Of a stretch of DNA of 36,561 bases, positions 14,181 through 22,680 are shown piece after piece. Location: positions 1 through 36,561 of the IMG/VR virus record IMGVR_UViG_3300032246_001756, one strand, 5' to 3'. The notes under the pieces are model-generated. The model did not search any database. It was not told the origin of the DNA and saw only the letters and a list, made by a program, of their open reading frames with translations. Both the position numbers and the translations under genes were made by a program. The DNA is from a virus. Position 1 is the first letter of the stretch, and each line of letters starts with the position of its first letter.

Positions 14181-14612
14181 ATGGGACTTGATATGTACGC
14201 TTATGTAGCCCGCAAAGGTCAACATGATGAATACCAGGGACAAGACGGTGATTGGAATCCCGAGACTCATGTGTGGGAAACTAAGGGCTCAGTAAGTAAG
14301 CCCATTGATCTTGCCTACTGGCGCAAGCATCCTAGTCTACACGGTTACATGGAGCAACTTTGGCAAAAGAAGGGTATGCCCGGTGGTAGTATCACTGATG
14401 GTAGCTTCAATGGAGTTGAACTTGAACTAACTTGGAAAGACATTGATGATCTTGAACAAGTTGTGCGTCATGGAAAACTACCATTCACTGAAGGTTTCTT
14501 CTTTGGTAAGCCAAGTGACAATGAATATTATGAGCAGGATCTCAAGTTTTGCACCGATGCAAAAGCAGAAATATTTTTTGGATTTAAAGTGTTTTATAAC
14601 TCAAGTTGGTAG
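14181..14612 (+). CDS. Conserved phage protein with MGLDMYAYV start, 143 aa
   Basis: AAAGGAG lies seven bases before the ATG. The N-terminus MGLDMYAYVARKGQHDEYQG and the later IDLAYWRKHPSLHGYMEQLW are hallmarks of a widespread phage and bacterial protein of unknown function. Further motifs: DGSFNGVELELTWKDIDDLE and LPFTEGFFFGKPSDNEYYEQ, with a C-terminal KVFYNSSW. Soluble alpha/beta protein of normal family length as far as I recall. No catalytic residues can be assigned. Confidence 0.82.
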   Translation: MGLDMYAYVARKGQHDEYQGQDGDWNPETHVWETKGSVSKPIDLAYWRKHPSLHGYMEQLWQKKGMPGGSITDGSFNGVELELTWKDIDDLEQVVRHGKLPFTEGFFFGKPSDNEYYEQDLKFCTDAKAEIFFGFKVFYNSSW

Positions 14613-14613
14613 T

Positions 14614-14979
14614 ATGGCTGAAAAATTAACACTGTTTACAAAACACGAAGAAATTCGCATATTAGGTGCGTTAACTATTCCTGACCATACAACAGAAGCA
14701 CTAGACAATTATTTTCTTAGAGGTTTTCAGCCTGGCGGTTTTCTTACAAGCATACTTACTAATAATTTGTATGGGGCAGTGGGTAGTGCAGACGCTGCCA
14801 ATCGTCACGTAATCTATGAGATTACTCTTTGGCTAACTCGCAGTGATATGATTATACCATATGACAGTTTCGGTTCTGTTGAAAGAGTCATTGATTGGTT
14901 ACATGATAAAAATAGTATCAGAACAAACTTTGTTGATAAGTTTGAAAAAGAATATATTTGGAAAACATTGAAAGCATAA
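14614..14979 (+). CDS. Hypothetical protein, 121 aa
   Basis: Start chosen at 14614 (MAEKLTLFTKHEEIRILGAL), one base after the preceding stop, because the longer frame would lie mostly within that gene. Contains GFQPGGFLTSILTNNLYGAV and YEITLWLTRSDMIIPYDSFG. Alpha/beta and acidic. One base separates it from the next gene. No family recognised. Confidence 0.7.
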   Translation: MAEKLTLFTKHEEIRILGALTIPDHTTEALDNYFLRGFQPGGFLTSILTNNLYGAVGSADAANRHVIYEITLWLTRSDMIIPYDSFGSVERVIDWLHDKNSIRTNFVDKFEKEYIWKTLKA

Positions 14980-14980
14980 T

Positions 14981-15328
14981 ATGACAGGCTGGAACACAAT
15001 TAGAAAAATTCGTAAGTTTGAAGAACGTGCAGAACTTCTTGGCATGCGATTTACTGCTTACCGAAATGATGATGTTTACGGTGAGAATGTGGCATTAGTG
15101 CCCAAGGACAAGGAAGCATTGCCAATCTACTCACGTGATGCTGTGTTGTTTGCTGGCACATTGGAAGCGGCTGATCAGTTTATGCAAGGCATACTGTGGG
15201 CACGAGATTATGATGATATGCTAAAGGTCAGTAATGATGTAAAGCGTAAACGCAAAGAACAAGATGAACGCAACCTCCAACTGGTTCGTATCTTGAAAAA
15301 TGAAAAGAATAGTTTGGTAAAAACATGA
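14981..15328 (+). CDS. Hypothetical protein, 115 aa
   Basis: Starts MTGWNTIRKIRKFEERAELL; the first half is alpha/beta (DDVYGENVALVPKDKEAL, DAVLFAGTLEAADQFMQG) and resembles small phage proteins of unknown role. The C-terminal 35 residues are a basic helix (VKRKRKEQDERNLQLVRILK). ATGA overlap with the next gene. Confidence 0.72.
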   Translation: MTGWNTIRKIRKFEERAELLGMRFTAYRNDDVYGENVALVPKDKEALPIYSRDAVLFAGTLEAADQFMQGILWARDYDDMLKVSNDVKRKRKEQDERNLQLVRILKNEKNSLVKT

Positions 15329-15543
15329 CAAAAAATTTCACAATTGGGGCACTGCTCCTTATAACAATATTGCTTGCACTACGTCCGGATCCTGAGAGCA
15401 TGTGTACAGATGACCCTAATACAGTTGTTATTGAATATGAATGCAGTAGTCTAGATGATTATGATGAAGTACCCCTAGAGGTTACTAATGAATGTCGTAA
15501 ACGTGCAATAGAGTCTACTATACATAGTAAAACAAAAATTTAA
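15325..15543 (+). CDS. Small signal-anchored protein, 72 aa
   Basis: Starts MTKNFTIGALLLITILLALR, an uncleaved signal anchor or signal peptide, followed by a short acidic domain with three Cys residues (SMCTDD, YECSSL, NECRKR). Probably faces the periplasm. It sits between an ATGA overlap and the DNA ligase gene 12 bases downstream. Function unknown. Confidence 0.65.
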   Translation: MTKNFTIGALLLITILLALRPDPESMCTDDPNTVVIEYECSSLDDYDEVPLEVTNECRKRAIESTIHSKTKI

Positions 15544-15555
15544 ATAGGAACAATA

Positions 15556-16902
15556 ATGAGTGCAAGTTGGATTAATAAATTAAACGAATCAGATAGTCGC
15601 CTTCACAAAGAAGATGTAGTATTGCAAGCACTAGAGGCAAGTGTCCTAGGTAGTACAAATGCTATCAATTTTTTAACATTTGCAAAAGCATGTTACAACC
15701 CATATATAACATTTGGTGTTAAACAGATTCCTGACACAGTGGGCATCGTTAGCGCAGAAAATCCTTGGGATGATTTTAATGAACTGATGACCGAACTCAG
15801 TCAACGTAAATTGACTGGTCACGCAGCCCGTGATGCAGTACAGAGTTTGGCTGAACGTTTTGACAGTGATGAATGGAACACATTTCTTGCTCCTGTTTTA
15901 CGCAGAGACCTTCGTGTAGGTATCTCTAGCACTACAATCAATAAAATTTGTAAAAAGACTGCTTACGAAATTCCTATCTTTGGTTGCCAACTAGCAACTA
16001 ACAGTGAGGGTCGTCCTGAAATGAAGGGCACAAAACGTCTTGAACCTAAACTAGATGGTGTTCGTGCATTGTTTACAGTTATCCCTAGCGACAACGAAGT
16101 AGCTATTATTTGTTTCAGTCGCAATGGCAAAGTGTTTGAAAACTTTGGTCACATTGAAAATCAAATTCGTGACAATTGGACTAAAATGGTTCGTGCATGT
16201 GCAAGCGTAGATCAGGGTCGTAGTTTGGTTGATGGGTTTGTACTTGATGGTGAAGTGATTGGTAATACATTCCAAGAACTCATGCGACAAGCACGCCGTA
16301 AAGATAATGCACAAGCAGAAGATAGTGTATTCAACGTATTTGATATTGTTCCACTGCAAGACTTTCGCAGAGGACATTGGAATGCTCAACTTAAAAAGCG
16401 TATTCAACTACTTGATGCAATGCGACCAGTCATTGAAGAAATGCCCAATGTTGAATTGCTTCCTCACATCATGGTTGACCTTGATACTGCTGCAGGTAAG
16501 GATCAACTTGAACGCTATGCTCAGGACAATGTGAAAGCAGGATTTGAAGGCATTATGATTAAAGAGTTAGAAGCCCCATATATCTGTAAGCGTAGTACAG
16601 ATTGGATGAAATGGAAACCTACGATTACTGTAGATTTGGAGGTGATCGGTGTTGAAGAAGGTACTGGTAGAAATAAAGGACGACTTGGAGCACTGGTTTG
16701 TTCCGGTGAAGATGACTCCAAGTTCATTACAGTCAATGTTGGTAGTGGCTTTAGTGATACTGACAGAGATAATTTATGGCGCGACCGCAATATGGTTATT
16801 GGTAGAACTTGTGAAATATTGTGTGACGTAATTACCCAAAATCAAGATGGTAGTTATAGCTTGCGCTTTCCCAGATTCGTTCGCTTTCGTGATGATAAGT
16901 GA
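15556..16902 (+). CDS. ATP-dependent DNA ligase
   Basis: Seals nicks in phage DNA through a covalent Lys-AMP intermediate, comparable to T4 gp30. Motif I is EPKLDGVRALF with the adenylated Lys at residue 165. Further motifs follow in order: CFSRNGKVFENFG (Ia-like), VLDGEVIG (III), VFNVFDIV (IIIa), FEGIMIKE (IV) and DWMKWKP (V), then an OB-fold with GRNKGRLGALVC. The N-terminal 150 residues match the helical DNA-binding domain of larger phage and archaeal-type ligases. At 448 residues it is near the T4 enzyme (487). AGGAACAATA precedes the ATG. Confidence 0.95.
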   Translation: MSASWINKLNESDSRLHKEDVVLQALEASVLGSTNAINFLTFAKACYNPYITFGVKQIPDTVGIVSAENPWDDFNELMTELSQRKLTGHAARDAVQSLAERFDSDEWNTFLAPVLRRDLRVGISSTTINKICKKTAYEIPIFGCQLATNSEGRPEMKGTKRLEPKLDGVRALFTVIPSDNEVAIICFSRNGKVFENFGHIENQIRDNWTKMVRACASVDQGRSLVDGFVLDGEVIGNTFQELMRQARRKDNAQAEDSVFNVFDIVPLQDFRRGHWNAQLKKRIQLLDAMRPVIEEMPNVELLPHIMVDLDTAAGKDQLERYAQDNVKAGFEGIMIKELEAPYICKRSTDWMKWKPTITVDLEVIGVEEGTGRNKGRLGALVCSGEDDSKFITVNVGSGFSDTDRDNLWRDRNMVIGRTCEILCDVITQNQDGSYSLRFPRFVRFRDDK

Positions 16903-16908
16903 TATAAT
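16900..16908 (+). promoter_or_regulatory. Possible extended -10 promoter
   Basis: TGATATAAT fits an extended -10 element (TG, one base, TATAAT at 16903-16908) overlapping the end of the ligase gene; no convincing -35 box. It would drive the SPFH gene with a leader that carries TAGGAG. Confidence 0.5.
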
Positions 16909-16929
16909 GTTTTTTAATTAGGAGTTTTT

Positions 16930-17787
16930 ATGTTTACTATTATTGTTGGTATTTTAGTTGGTATTTTAGTTGGTGGGGCGATTACGTTTCTTTCGGACCT
17001 CAAACACACTACTGCGGGTATTGTAGCAGGGTTAGCAATTATTTTTGTTTCAATTGGTATTTCTAGTTTTACTATAATTAGTGCAGGGCACACTGGAGTA
17101 CAAATTACACTAGGCGAAGTCAATCGCTTGCCCTTAATTGAAGGTGTACACTTTGTTAATCCAATCAGTCAAGTTAAAAATGTTGATGTGCGACTACAAA
17201 AAGCAGAACTAAAAGCTGCAAATGCAGGCACCAAAGATTTGCAAGTTGTGCATACTGATATTGTAGTTAACTTTCGTCTTGACCCGCTTAAAGTTCCACA
17301 TATCTATAAAGAGTATGGACTAAACGTAGATGAAAAGGTTCTTGGCCCCGGTATCAATGAGGCGTTTAAGAGTGTGACAGGTCACTATACAAGTGAAGAA
17401 CTTGTGACTAAGCGTGATTTGGTTAGTGCAGAGATTTTGCAACACTTGATCGCTAAGATGGCTCCGTTCAATATCACCGTAAGCAATATCAGTTTAGTAA
17501 ACTTTGGATTTAGTCAAGCGTATCAACAAGCTATTGAGGATAAAGTAATCTCGGCTCAGAAAACTGCAAAGGCTGAACAAGATTTGGCACGTATTAAAGT
17601 TGAAGCAGCAAGTCGTATTGCACAGGCTGATGGTGAAGCTAAAGCTATTGCAATTCAAGCGGCAGCTATTCAAAGTAACGGTGGTGAAAACTACGTTAAG
17701 TTGCAGTGGATCGAAAAATGGGATGGTAAGCTGCCAAGCACAATGTTAGGTAGTGATACAAAAACATTGATGAACGTCGGTAAGTAA
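16930..17787 (+). CDS. SPFH / band 7 (prohibitin-like) membrane protein
   Basis: TAGGAG lies before the ATG. Two N-terminal hydrophobic segments (residues 2-20 and 28-52) anchor it. From about residue 55 the SPFH domain is recognisable: AGHTGVQITLGEVNRLPLIE, GVHFVNPIS and a VNFRLDPLKVP strand. A long Ala/Glu/Lys coiled coil follows (AQKTAKAEQDLARIKVEAAS then ADGEAKAIAIQAAAI). Bacterial relatives (HflK/HflC, prohibitins, flotillins) form ring cages in the membrane and regulate proteases such as FtsH. In a phage that also carries Clp genes, an influence on host membrane proteolysis is a reasonable inference. 285 residues, the usual length for prohibitins. Confidence 0.9.
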   Translation: MFTIIVGILVGILVGGAITFLSDLKHTTAGIVAGLAIIFVSIGISSFTIISAGHTGVQITLGEVNRLPLIEGVHFVNPISQVKNVDVRLQKAELKAANAGTKDLQVVHTDIVVNFRLDPLKVPHIYKEYGLNVDEKVLGPGINEAFKSVTGHYTSEELVTKRDLVSAEILQHLIAKMAPFNITVSNISLVNFGFSQAYQQAIEDKVISAQKTAKAEQDLARIKVEAASRIAQADGEAKAIAIQAAAIQSNGGENYVKLQWIEKWDGKLPSTMLGSDTKTLMNVGK

Positions 17788-17790
17788 ATT

Positions 17791-18318
17791 ATGACACCGA
17801 TTGAAATCTACATTGTTGTAATGATTACAGTCGGTGCCGTAATTGGCATCAGCTATGCATACCGAGTAAAGCAGCAACGTCAAGCAAAAGCTGCTAAATT
17901 AGCATTGGATCGTGAAAATGTACAAAAAGCAAAAGACAGATTGAATAATGCTAGACTGATTCGCCTGCAAGAAAAAGAAAAAATTAAACAATGGTGGGCC
18001 AATTCAACTTCAACAACTACAGAAACTAAGGTAGTATCTGCTCAGCCAGCTGTTGCAAGTTATAATAGTATGCGTACACCGAATCGTCCAATGTATGATG
18101 GTAGCAATGATTTACTAACATCAATGATTGTTATGGATACACTGACTAGTCCAAGATATATGGCTTCAAATTCTATAGAACAGAATAGCTATTCATCCTC
18201 TACCCCCGAAACTAAAACAGATACTTATAGTGCTCCTGAACCAGAACGTTCAAGCTATTCTAGTAGTTATAGTTCGTCAGATAGTGATTCAAGTTACTCA
18301 AGTTCAAGCAGCGATTAA
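17791..18318 (+). CDS. Membrane-anchored protein with Ser-rich tail, 175 aa
   Basis: Three bases after the SPFH gene. Residues 1-22 (MTPIEIYIVVMITVGAVIGI) are one transmembrane segment, followed by a charged coiled coil (AKLALDRENVQKAKDRLNNA and following). Then comes a disordered region ending in a tail of almost pure Ser with Tyr and Asp (SSYSSSYSSSDSDSS). Such Ser/Tyr tails occur on many bacterial membrane proteins. The tight spacing suggests a partner of the SPFH protein; the function itself is unknown. Confidence 0.72.
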   Translation: MTPIEIYIVVMITVGAVIGISYAYRVKQQRQAKAAKLALDRENVQKAKDRLNNARLIRLQEKEKIKQWWANSTSTTTETKVVSAQPAVASYNSMRTPNRPMYDGSNDLLTSMIVMDTLTSPRYMASNSIEQNSYSSSTPETKTDTYSAPEPERSSYSSSYSSSDSDSSYSSSSSD

Positions 18319-18340
18319 ATATATTTTTGGAGTATTATAA

Positions 18341-18517
18341 ATGGAAGCACAATTTAAAGTAGGTGACAAAGTAGAAAAGGTCGGTGGCGACTATACTTTC
18401 GTAGGACATGTTGTAGCAGTATTTGCTAAACTAAGTGGAGCAATTCGTTTGGTCGTTGAAGATGACCGAGGCGTGTTGCATGTGTATAGTGAGAAAATTT
18501 TACGTTCAGTGGAGTAA
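18341..18517 (+). CDS. Small beta-barrel-like protein, 58 aa
   Basis: TTGGAG lies before the ATG. MEAQFKVGDKVEKVGGDYTF then GHVVAVFAKLSGAIRLVVED looks like a KOW/SH3-type small barrel, of the sort often found as stand-alone phage or bacterial proteins. The spacing KVGDKV...G.V is typical. Three bases before the next gene. Function unknown. Confidence 0.7.
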   Translation: MEAQFKVGDKVEKVGGDYTFVGHVVAVFAKLSGAIRLVVEDDRGVLHVYSEKILRSVE

Positions 18518-18520
18518 AAC

Positions 18521-19894
18521 ATGATAACATTTGTAAAGCATGAATGGCATCAACATGATCGCCAATATGCAATTGAACTTGATGAAGCATTATTGAGTGA
18601 GATTTATCCTGATTTGGATGATGATGAAATTACAAAAAAACTTGCAGACATTGAATCCGGTGAACTTGACCCTCAAGAAGTTTTTGATGATGCCATCGAT
18701 AATGATGTTGATATTAATTGGGAATTTCAATATGATGATTGTTGGACTGATCGTAAAGGTGGCTATGAAGTTACATATGAAATAGGTGATGATGACAGTT
18801 GGCATACTGAACCTGCACCCCCAGAGCCAACACACAAGTGTACCAAATGTCGTTGGACAGGTCAAAGTTACAACACACTTACACAATACTTACGTGAAGA
18901 TGGTACTGTGATTCAAGAAGATGATGAAGGCGGAGAAGAATCAGATATCACAAAGGATATTTGTCCTATGTGTGATAGTGATGTAGAGTTTACTGAAGTT
19001 GGCATCAAGGAAGATGCAGAACGCAAAGAACGTGAAGCACGTTGGGCACAAGAAGAAAAAGATGAAGAATACAGTGAAGAAGGTCTTGCTGAACGCACTA
19101 AAGGATTAGAAGAGGCATTGGAAGAACTCAAGCGTGAGTTTGAAAATCTTAGTGTCCAAGACGACGAAGAATTAAATGAAGTAAAGAAACCAGTAGCTGA
19201 ATGGCCGTTTAAAAATGGTGAAATAACTGACGCATCAGTATCAGATACTGAAACACTTCCAAACTATCCTGCAGGTGAATATACAATTCGTATTTGGGGG
19301 CGCACTCGTGAAATTGGCGTAGGTAAGATTAATAAACAACAGTACGAACACTGGAGTCACGAAGATCACGAGGATGATCTCTCCGATGCTATGAATGAGT
19401 CATATGATTATGACGAGAACGATACTCCAAAAAAAGCACGATTTGATAATCCATATTATGAGTATCAAGATGTTCATTCATTCTGGGGATTTGATGAAGA
19501 TGATACTCATATGACTATCACGGATGAAAGTGGTGAAGAAATCTATGAGGGTGATTTGTCAAGTTTCATTAGTGAAGCGCACGGAGATAATGATAGTCGT
19601 TGGGATGCTACAGAAGAAGTAGAAGAACTATACCCGGATAATTTGGGCAAAGGTTACTTTGTGGTGTGGACGCAAGGTGGTAAAGGTAGTTGTATTCAAA
19701 CTACTATTGATACTGCAGGTGAAGAGTTTGACCCTCGCAAACTAAAGTATACTACTTGGGATGTTGAAGGTAGCACAGTTGTAAATCGTTTGAGTTACGA
19801 TGGTAGTGAACTTGGTGACTATGGTATGGATCCCGAACATGATAACTGGCGTGGGCAATGGTCACAGTTTAATGTTTATCACAACAAAAAATAA
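18521..19894 (+). CDS. Very acidic zinc-ribbon protein, 457 aa
   Basis: Highly acidic over its whole length, with Asp/Glu runs such as IYPDLDDDEI and EEDGVIQE-like segments. Two Cys knuckles, HKCTKCRWTG near residue 107 and DICPMCDSD near residue 147, form a probable zinc ribbon. A coiled coil follows (RTKGLEEALEELKREFENL). The C-terminal half is folded and aromatic, with YTIRIWGRTREIGVGKINK, GKGYFVVWTQGGKGSC and WDVEGSTVVNRLSY. Not recognised. The charge could mean DNA mimicry or only a soluble structural role; both are speculation. It is one of the largest unknown genes in the window. Confidence 0.78.
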   Translation: MITFVKHEWHQHDRQYAIELDEALLSEIYPDLDDDEITKKLADIESGELDPQEVFDDAIDNDVDINWEFQYDDCWTDRKGGYEVTYEIGDDDSWHTEPAPPEPTHKCTKCRWTGQSYNTLTQYLREDGTVIQEDDEGGEESDITKDICPMCDSDVEFTEVGIKEDAERKEREARWAQEEKDEEYSEEGLAERTKGLEEALEELKREFENLSVQDDEELNEVKKPVAEWPFKNGEITDASVSDTETLPNYPAGEYTIRIWGRTREIGVGKINKQQYEHWSHEDHEDDLSDAMNESYDYDENDTPKKARFDNPYYEYQDVHSFWGFDEDDTHMTITDESGEEIYEGDLSSFISEAHGDNDSRWDATEEVEELYPDNLGKGYFVVWTQGGKGSCIQTTIDTAGEEFDPRKLKYTTWDVEGSTVVNRLSYDGSELGDYGMDPEHDNWRGQWSQFNVYHNKK

Positions 19895-19905
19895 GGAATA
19901 AAATC

Positions 19906-20133
19906 ATGCGTAAAACAGTTTATAAAGAAGTTGATATTGATGTTGACCTTGAAGATTTTGAAACTGATGATTTGATTGATGAATTAGAAAGTCGTGGTGA
20001 ATTACCTACTACGAGTGGTATATATGATTCCAAAGAACTATTAGAACAAATTTGGATGCTTCGCCGTAACAGTAAAGGTTATCAAACAGAACTAGACCAA
20101 TTGATTTATCAAGTTACTGGTCACGTAGTATGA
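19906..20133 (+). CDS. Conserved small acidic phage protein, 75 aa
   Basis: AAGGAATAAA precedes the ATG. MRKTVYKEVDIDVDLEDFET then DDLIDELESRGELPTT is a pattern I recognise from other phages, with a charged helical second half (KELLEQIWMLRRNSKGYQTE). ATGA overlap with the next gene. Function unknown. Confidence 0.75.
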   Translation: MRKTVYKEVDIDVDLEDFETDDLIDELESRGELPTTSGIYDSKELLEQIWMLRRNSKGYQTELDQLIYQVTGHVV

Positions 20134-20327
20134 CACATCCACTAGTAGGTAGATCATATACCTTTGAAGATGGAAATAAGATGGAGATAATCCAAGTAAG
20201 AGAACAAGATGAACTACGTGGTGGTGCTAGTGTTACTTACTTGGCTTATCAAGGTCCTGGCATTCCACAAAAATTAATACTAAATTTAGAACAATTCATT
20301 GATATATACGGTCAGTTATTTGAATGA
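20130..20327 (+). CDS. Hypothetical protein, 65 aa
   Basis: ATGA overlap with the preceding gene. MTHPLVGRSYTFEDGNKMEI followed by YLAYQGPGIPQKLILNLEQF looks like a single small beta domain. No known family. It is the last gene before the TAAATA motif at 20351. Confidence 0.68.
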   Translation: MTHPLVGRSYTFEDGNKMEIIQVREQDELRGGASVTYLAYQGPGIPQKLILNLEQFIDIYGQLFE

Positions 20328-20350
20328 CGTTAATACATAGTCTTTTAGAC

Positions 20351-20356
20351 TAAATA
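20351..20356 (+). promoter_or_regulatory. TAAATA late-promoter-like motif, near-leaderless
   Basis: ACTAAATACAAG then ATG at 20361: TAAATA followed by four bases and the start codon. No Shine-Dalgarno sequence. The core ACTAAATAC is identical to the minus-strand motif at 8982. Confidence 0.55.
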
Positions 20357-20360
20357 CAAG

Positions 20361-22004
20361 ATGCTTAAAAGAATATTCAGTTTTTCCAATCTCACACTAT
20401 TAGTAGCATTAATCCTTAGTACTATCGCCGCATGGTATAGTATTATTGGTTTGACTACTATCTTTGCTGGAGCAGTAGTTCCAGTTATCATCATGGGTTC
20501 GGCACTTGAACTCGCTAAGATCACCACAACTGTATGGCTGCGTAAGTATTGGCATCGTGCTGGGTTGTTACTCAAACTCTACTTGGTGCCTGCTGTAATG
20601 GCTATTGCATTGATTACAAGTATGGGTATCTTTGGCTTTTTAAGTAAAGCACACATGGATCAGGGTGTTACATCAGGTGATGTACAAGCCAAGATATCAA
20701 TTTATGACGAGAAGATTAAAACTAGTAAAGACAACATAGATGCCAATCGTAGGGCGCTTAAACAAATGGATGAGGCTGTAGACCAAGTCATGGGCAGAAG
20801 CAGTGACGAAAAGGGTGCTGAAAAATCCGTTGCTATTCGTAGAGGTCAAGCCAAAGAACGTGTGCGACTACAAGCTGAAATCATTGCCGAACAGAAAACA
20901 ATTAGCCAACTGTCTGAACAACGAGCCCCTATTGCAGCCGAAGTACGCAAAGTTGAAGCAGAAGTGGGTCCAATCAAATATATTGCAGCATTACTATATG
21001 GTGATAATCCTGATGCTAACATTTTAGAACGTGCTGTACGTTGGGTTATTATTTTACTTGTTATTGTATTTGATCCACTTGCTATTGCTCTTGTACTAGC
21101 AGCTAACGCAAGTAAAGATTGGGATAAAGAAGAGGAAGAAGATACTCCTGCATATGAAGCTGATTATAGTCCTATTAGCGATGAAGTACTGGAACAATTA
21201 CGTGCTAGTGCAAACAAAGATTTACCGTCAGGTGAATTAATTAGCAAAGAGGAGTTGTTTCCTCCCGAAGTTGAACCTGAACCAAGTGACGATACACTAG
21301 AACCTTGCTACAAGTGTGGTACACCATTGGTTGATGCTCCTGGCATTGGTCCCTTCTGCCCAAATAAAAAATGTGATGTGTTTGACAGTCCTTACATAAA
21401 AGATAGCAAACCAATTGATATTACTTATATTCCACCTGAACCAGTTGTAATAGAACCTGTAGTTGAAAAAGAAATGACTGTTGATTCTACTGAAAAAATC
21501 GTTGACCAAGATCCAAATTTTGAAGGCATAAAAGTTGATGGTGAATGGGTACAAACAGGTCCTGCATTTAAAGAAATACCCAAAGTTGAATTAGATGACA
21601 AGATCGTAGCCAATACTATTCCTTTTGAAAATTTAGAAGGTGGTTATGTAATGTATGATGGCAAGCACATGCACAAAGATGTATTAGTGGGTATGCATCC
21701 TGATATGTTAAAATTAGTTGCTGATTCGGGCAGAGAAAGTAAAACTAGTTTTGGAACGGTATTTCCATCTGTATCTACAAAAGGGGATACCTTTGTTCGT
21801 GTAGATACCTTACCAAATAAGGTATACAAATTTGATGGAACCAGGTGGATTGTTGTTAATAAAGAACAGTCAACTAGCTACCTACATGACCAAGAATATA
21901 TCAAGTATTTGGTCAAAAAGATTGAAGCGGGTGAGTATGATATTGAATTGTTATCTGATATTGAAAGACAGCAAATTGAAGAATACTTGACCAAAAGCGA
22001 TTGA
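20361..22004 (+). CDS. Conserved phage membrane/coiled-coil protein, 547 aa
   Basis: Three hydrophobic helices lie in the first 95 residues (LTLLVALILSTIAAWYSIIG, FAGAVVPVIIMGSALEL, LYLVPAVMAIALITSMGIFG). A long coiled coil follows (DEKIKTSKDNIDANRRALKQ and on), then a fourth membrane segment (WVIILLVIVFDPLAIALVLA). The C-terminal half is a cytoplasmic or lumenal acidic tail with a zinc knuckle pair (CYKCGTPLVD and FCPNKKCD). To my recollection, proteins with this N-terminal arrangement are widespread in aquatic myoviruses, but the function is unknown. No Shine-Dalgarno sequence; a late-type motif lies four bases upstream. Size and abundance suggest a late envelope or assembly role (inference). 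Confidence 0.85.
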   Translation: MLKRIFSFSNLTLLVALILSTIAAWYSIIGLTTIFAGAVVPVIIMGSALELAKITTTVWLRKYWHRAGLLLKLYLVPAVMAIALITSMGIFGFLSKAHMDQGVTSGDVQAKISIYDEKIKTSKDNIDANRRALKQMDEAVDQVMGRSSDEKGAEKSVAIRRGQAKERVRLQAEIIAEQKTISQLSEQRAPIAAEVRKVEAEVGPIKYIAALLYGDNPDANILERAVRWVIILLVIVFDPLAIALVLAANASKDWDKEEEEDTPAYEADYSPISDEVLEQLRASANKDLPSGELISKEELFPPEVEPEPSDDTLEPCYKCGTPLVDAPGIGPFCPNKKCDVFDSPYIKDSKPIDITYIPPEPVVIEPVVEKEMTVDSTEKIVDQDPNFEGIKVDGEWVQTGPAFKEIPKVELDDKIVANTIPFENLEGGYVMYDGKHMHKDVLVGMHPDMLKLVADSGRESKTSFGTVFPSVSTKGDTFVRVDTLPNKVYKFDGTRWIVVNKEQSTSYLHDQEYIKYLVKKIEAGEYDIELLSDIERQQIEEYLTKSD

Positions 22005-22029
22005 CCTTTAATCCAATATAGTATATAAT
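22001..22029 (+). promoter_or_regulatory. Sigma70-type promoter
   Basis: TTGACC 22001-22006, 17-base spacer, TATAAT 22024-22029. The -35 box contains the TGA stop of the upstream gene. The leader carries CTGGAG before the ATG at 22061. The spacer differs from the conserved promoter family. Confidence 0.82.
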
Positions 22030-22060
22030 ACTCTTATCGTTAACTAACTGGAGTTATCCA

Positions 22061-22678
22061 ATGAAACTTAAACTCGCTGCATTAGCAGTTGCTATCGTAC
22101 TTGCTGGCTGTGCCTCAACTAAAGAGGGTGAAGGACCTGTAAAATCACAGAAACTTTCTACATCATTTACCAGTGAGAAAATTAAAATTGAAACAAGTTG
22201 CACTTGGCATGTGTTTAGACCAAACGATTGTGAAGTTGTTGCTATTGAATCTACCGCTACTGCCACATCATTTGGTAATACTGCAAACAATCGTAAAACA
22301 GCATTAACCGTTGCTGAAATGCGAGCCAATTCACATGTAGCAGAATTTATCTCTAAGGATATCTCTACTACACGGGTGACAAACACTATTGCTAAGAATC
22401 TTGAAAAAGCAAGTGACAAAGTTAAATCAGGTAATAGCGATGGTTCTACTGTAGAAATGACAGACAAAGAAGCTGCTACTGTCAGCCTGCGTGAGAACAA
22501 TAATCAAACAGTACATACTCTTACTGAAACAATTCGTACAAATTCACAGGCTATCCTTAAAGGATTTGTGAAAATCAACGAAGAAGTAGTCGGTAATCAA
22601 GAAGTGCTAGTCACTATTCGTTGGGATAAAGACAACGAACGTGCTGCTGAAATGTTGCGTAAAAAATTCAGTAACTAA
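22061..22678 (+). CDS. Lipoprotein, possibly LPP20-like, 205 aa
   Basis: Signal MKLKLAALAVAIVLAGCAST with lipobox L-A-G-C (Cys at residue 17), so it should be lipidated and sent to the outer membrane. The mature domain has a Cys pair (ETSCTWHVFRPNDCEVV), a helix NNRKTALTVAEMRANSHVAE typical in position for LPP20/FlgP-like folds, a low-complexity stretch, then EVLVTIRWDKDNERAAEML at the end. The next gene, three bases downstream, is also exported. I suggest a two-protein envelope complex; the similarity to FlgP/LPP20 is weak and needs profile comparison. Confidence 0.72.
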   Translation: MKLKLAALAVAIVLAGCASTKEGEGPVKSQKLSTSFTSEKIKIETSCTWHVFRPNDCEVVAIESTATATSFGNTANNRKTALTVAEMRANSHVAEFISKDISTTRVTNTIAKNLEKASDKVKSGNSDGSTVEMTDKEAATVSLRENNNQTVHTLTETIRTNSQAILKGFVKINEEVVGNQEVLVTIRWDKDNERAAEMLRKKFSN

Positions 22679-22680
22679 AC

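Noticed and set aside
22054-22500. Minus-strand frame of 148 codons
   Set aside because: It lies opposite the lipoprotein gene, which has a consensus promoter, ribosome binding site and lipobox; no ribosome binding site or motif on the minus strand.
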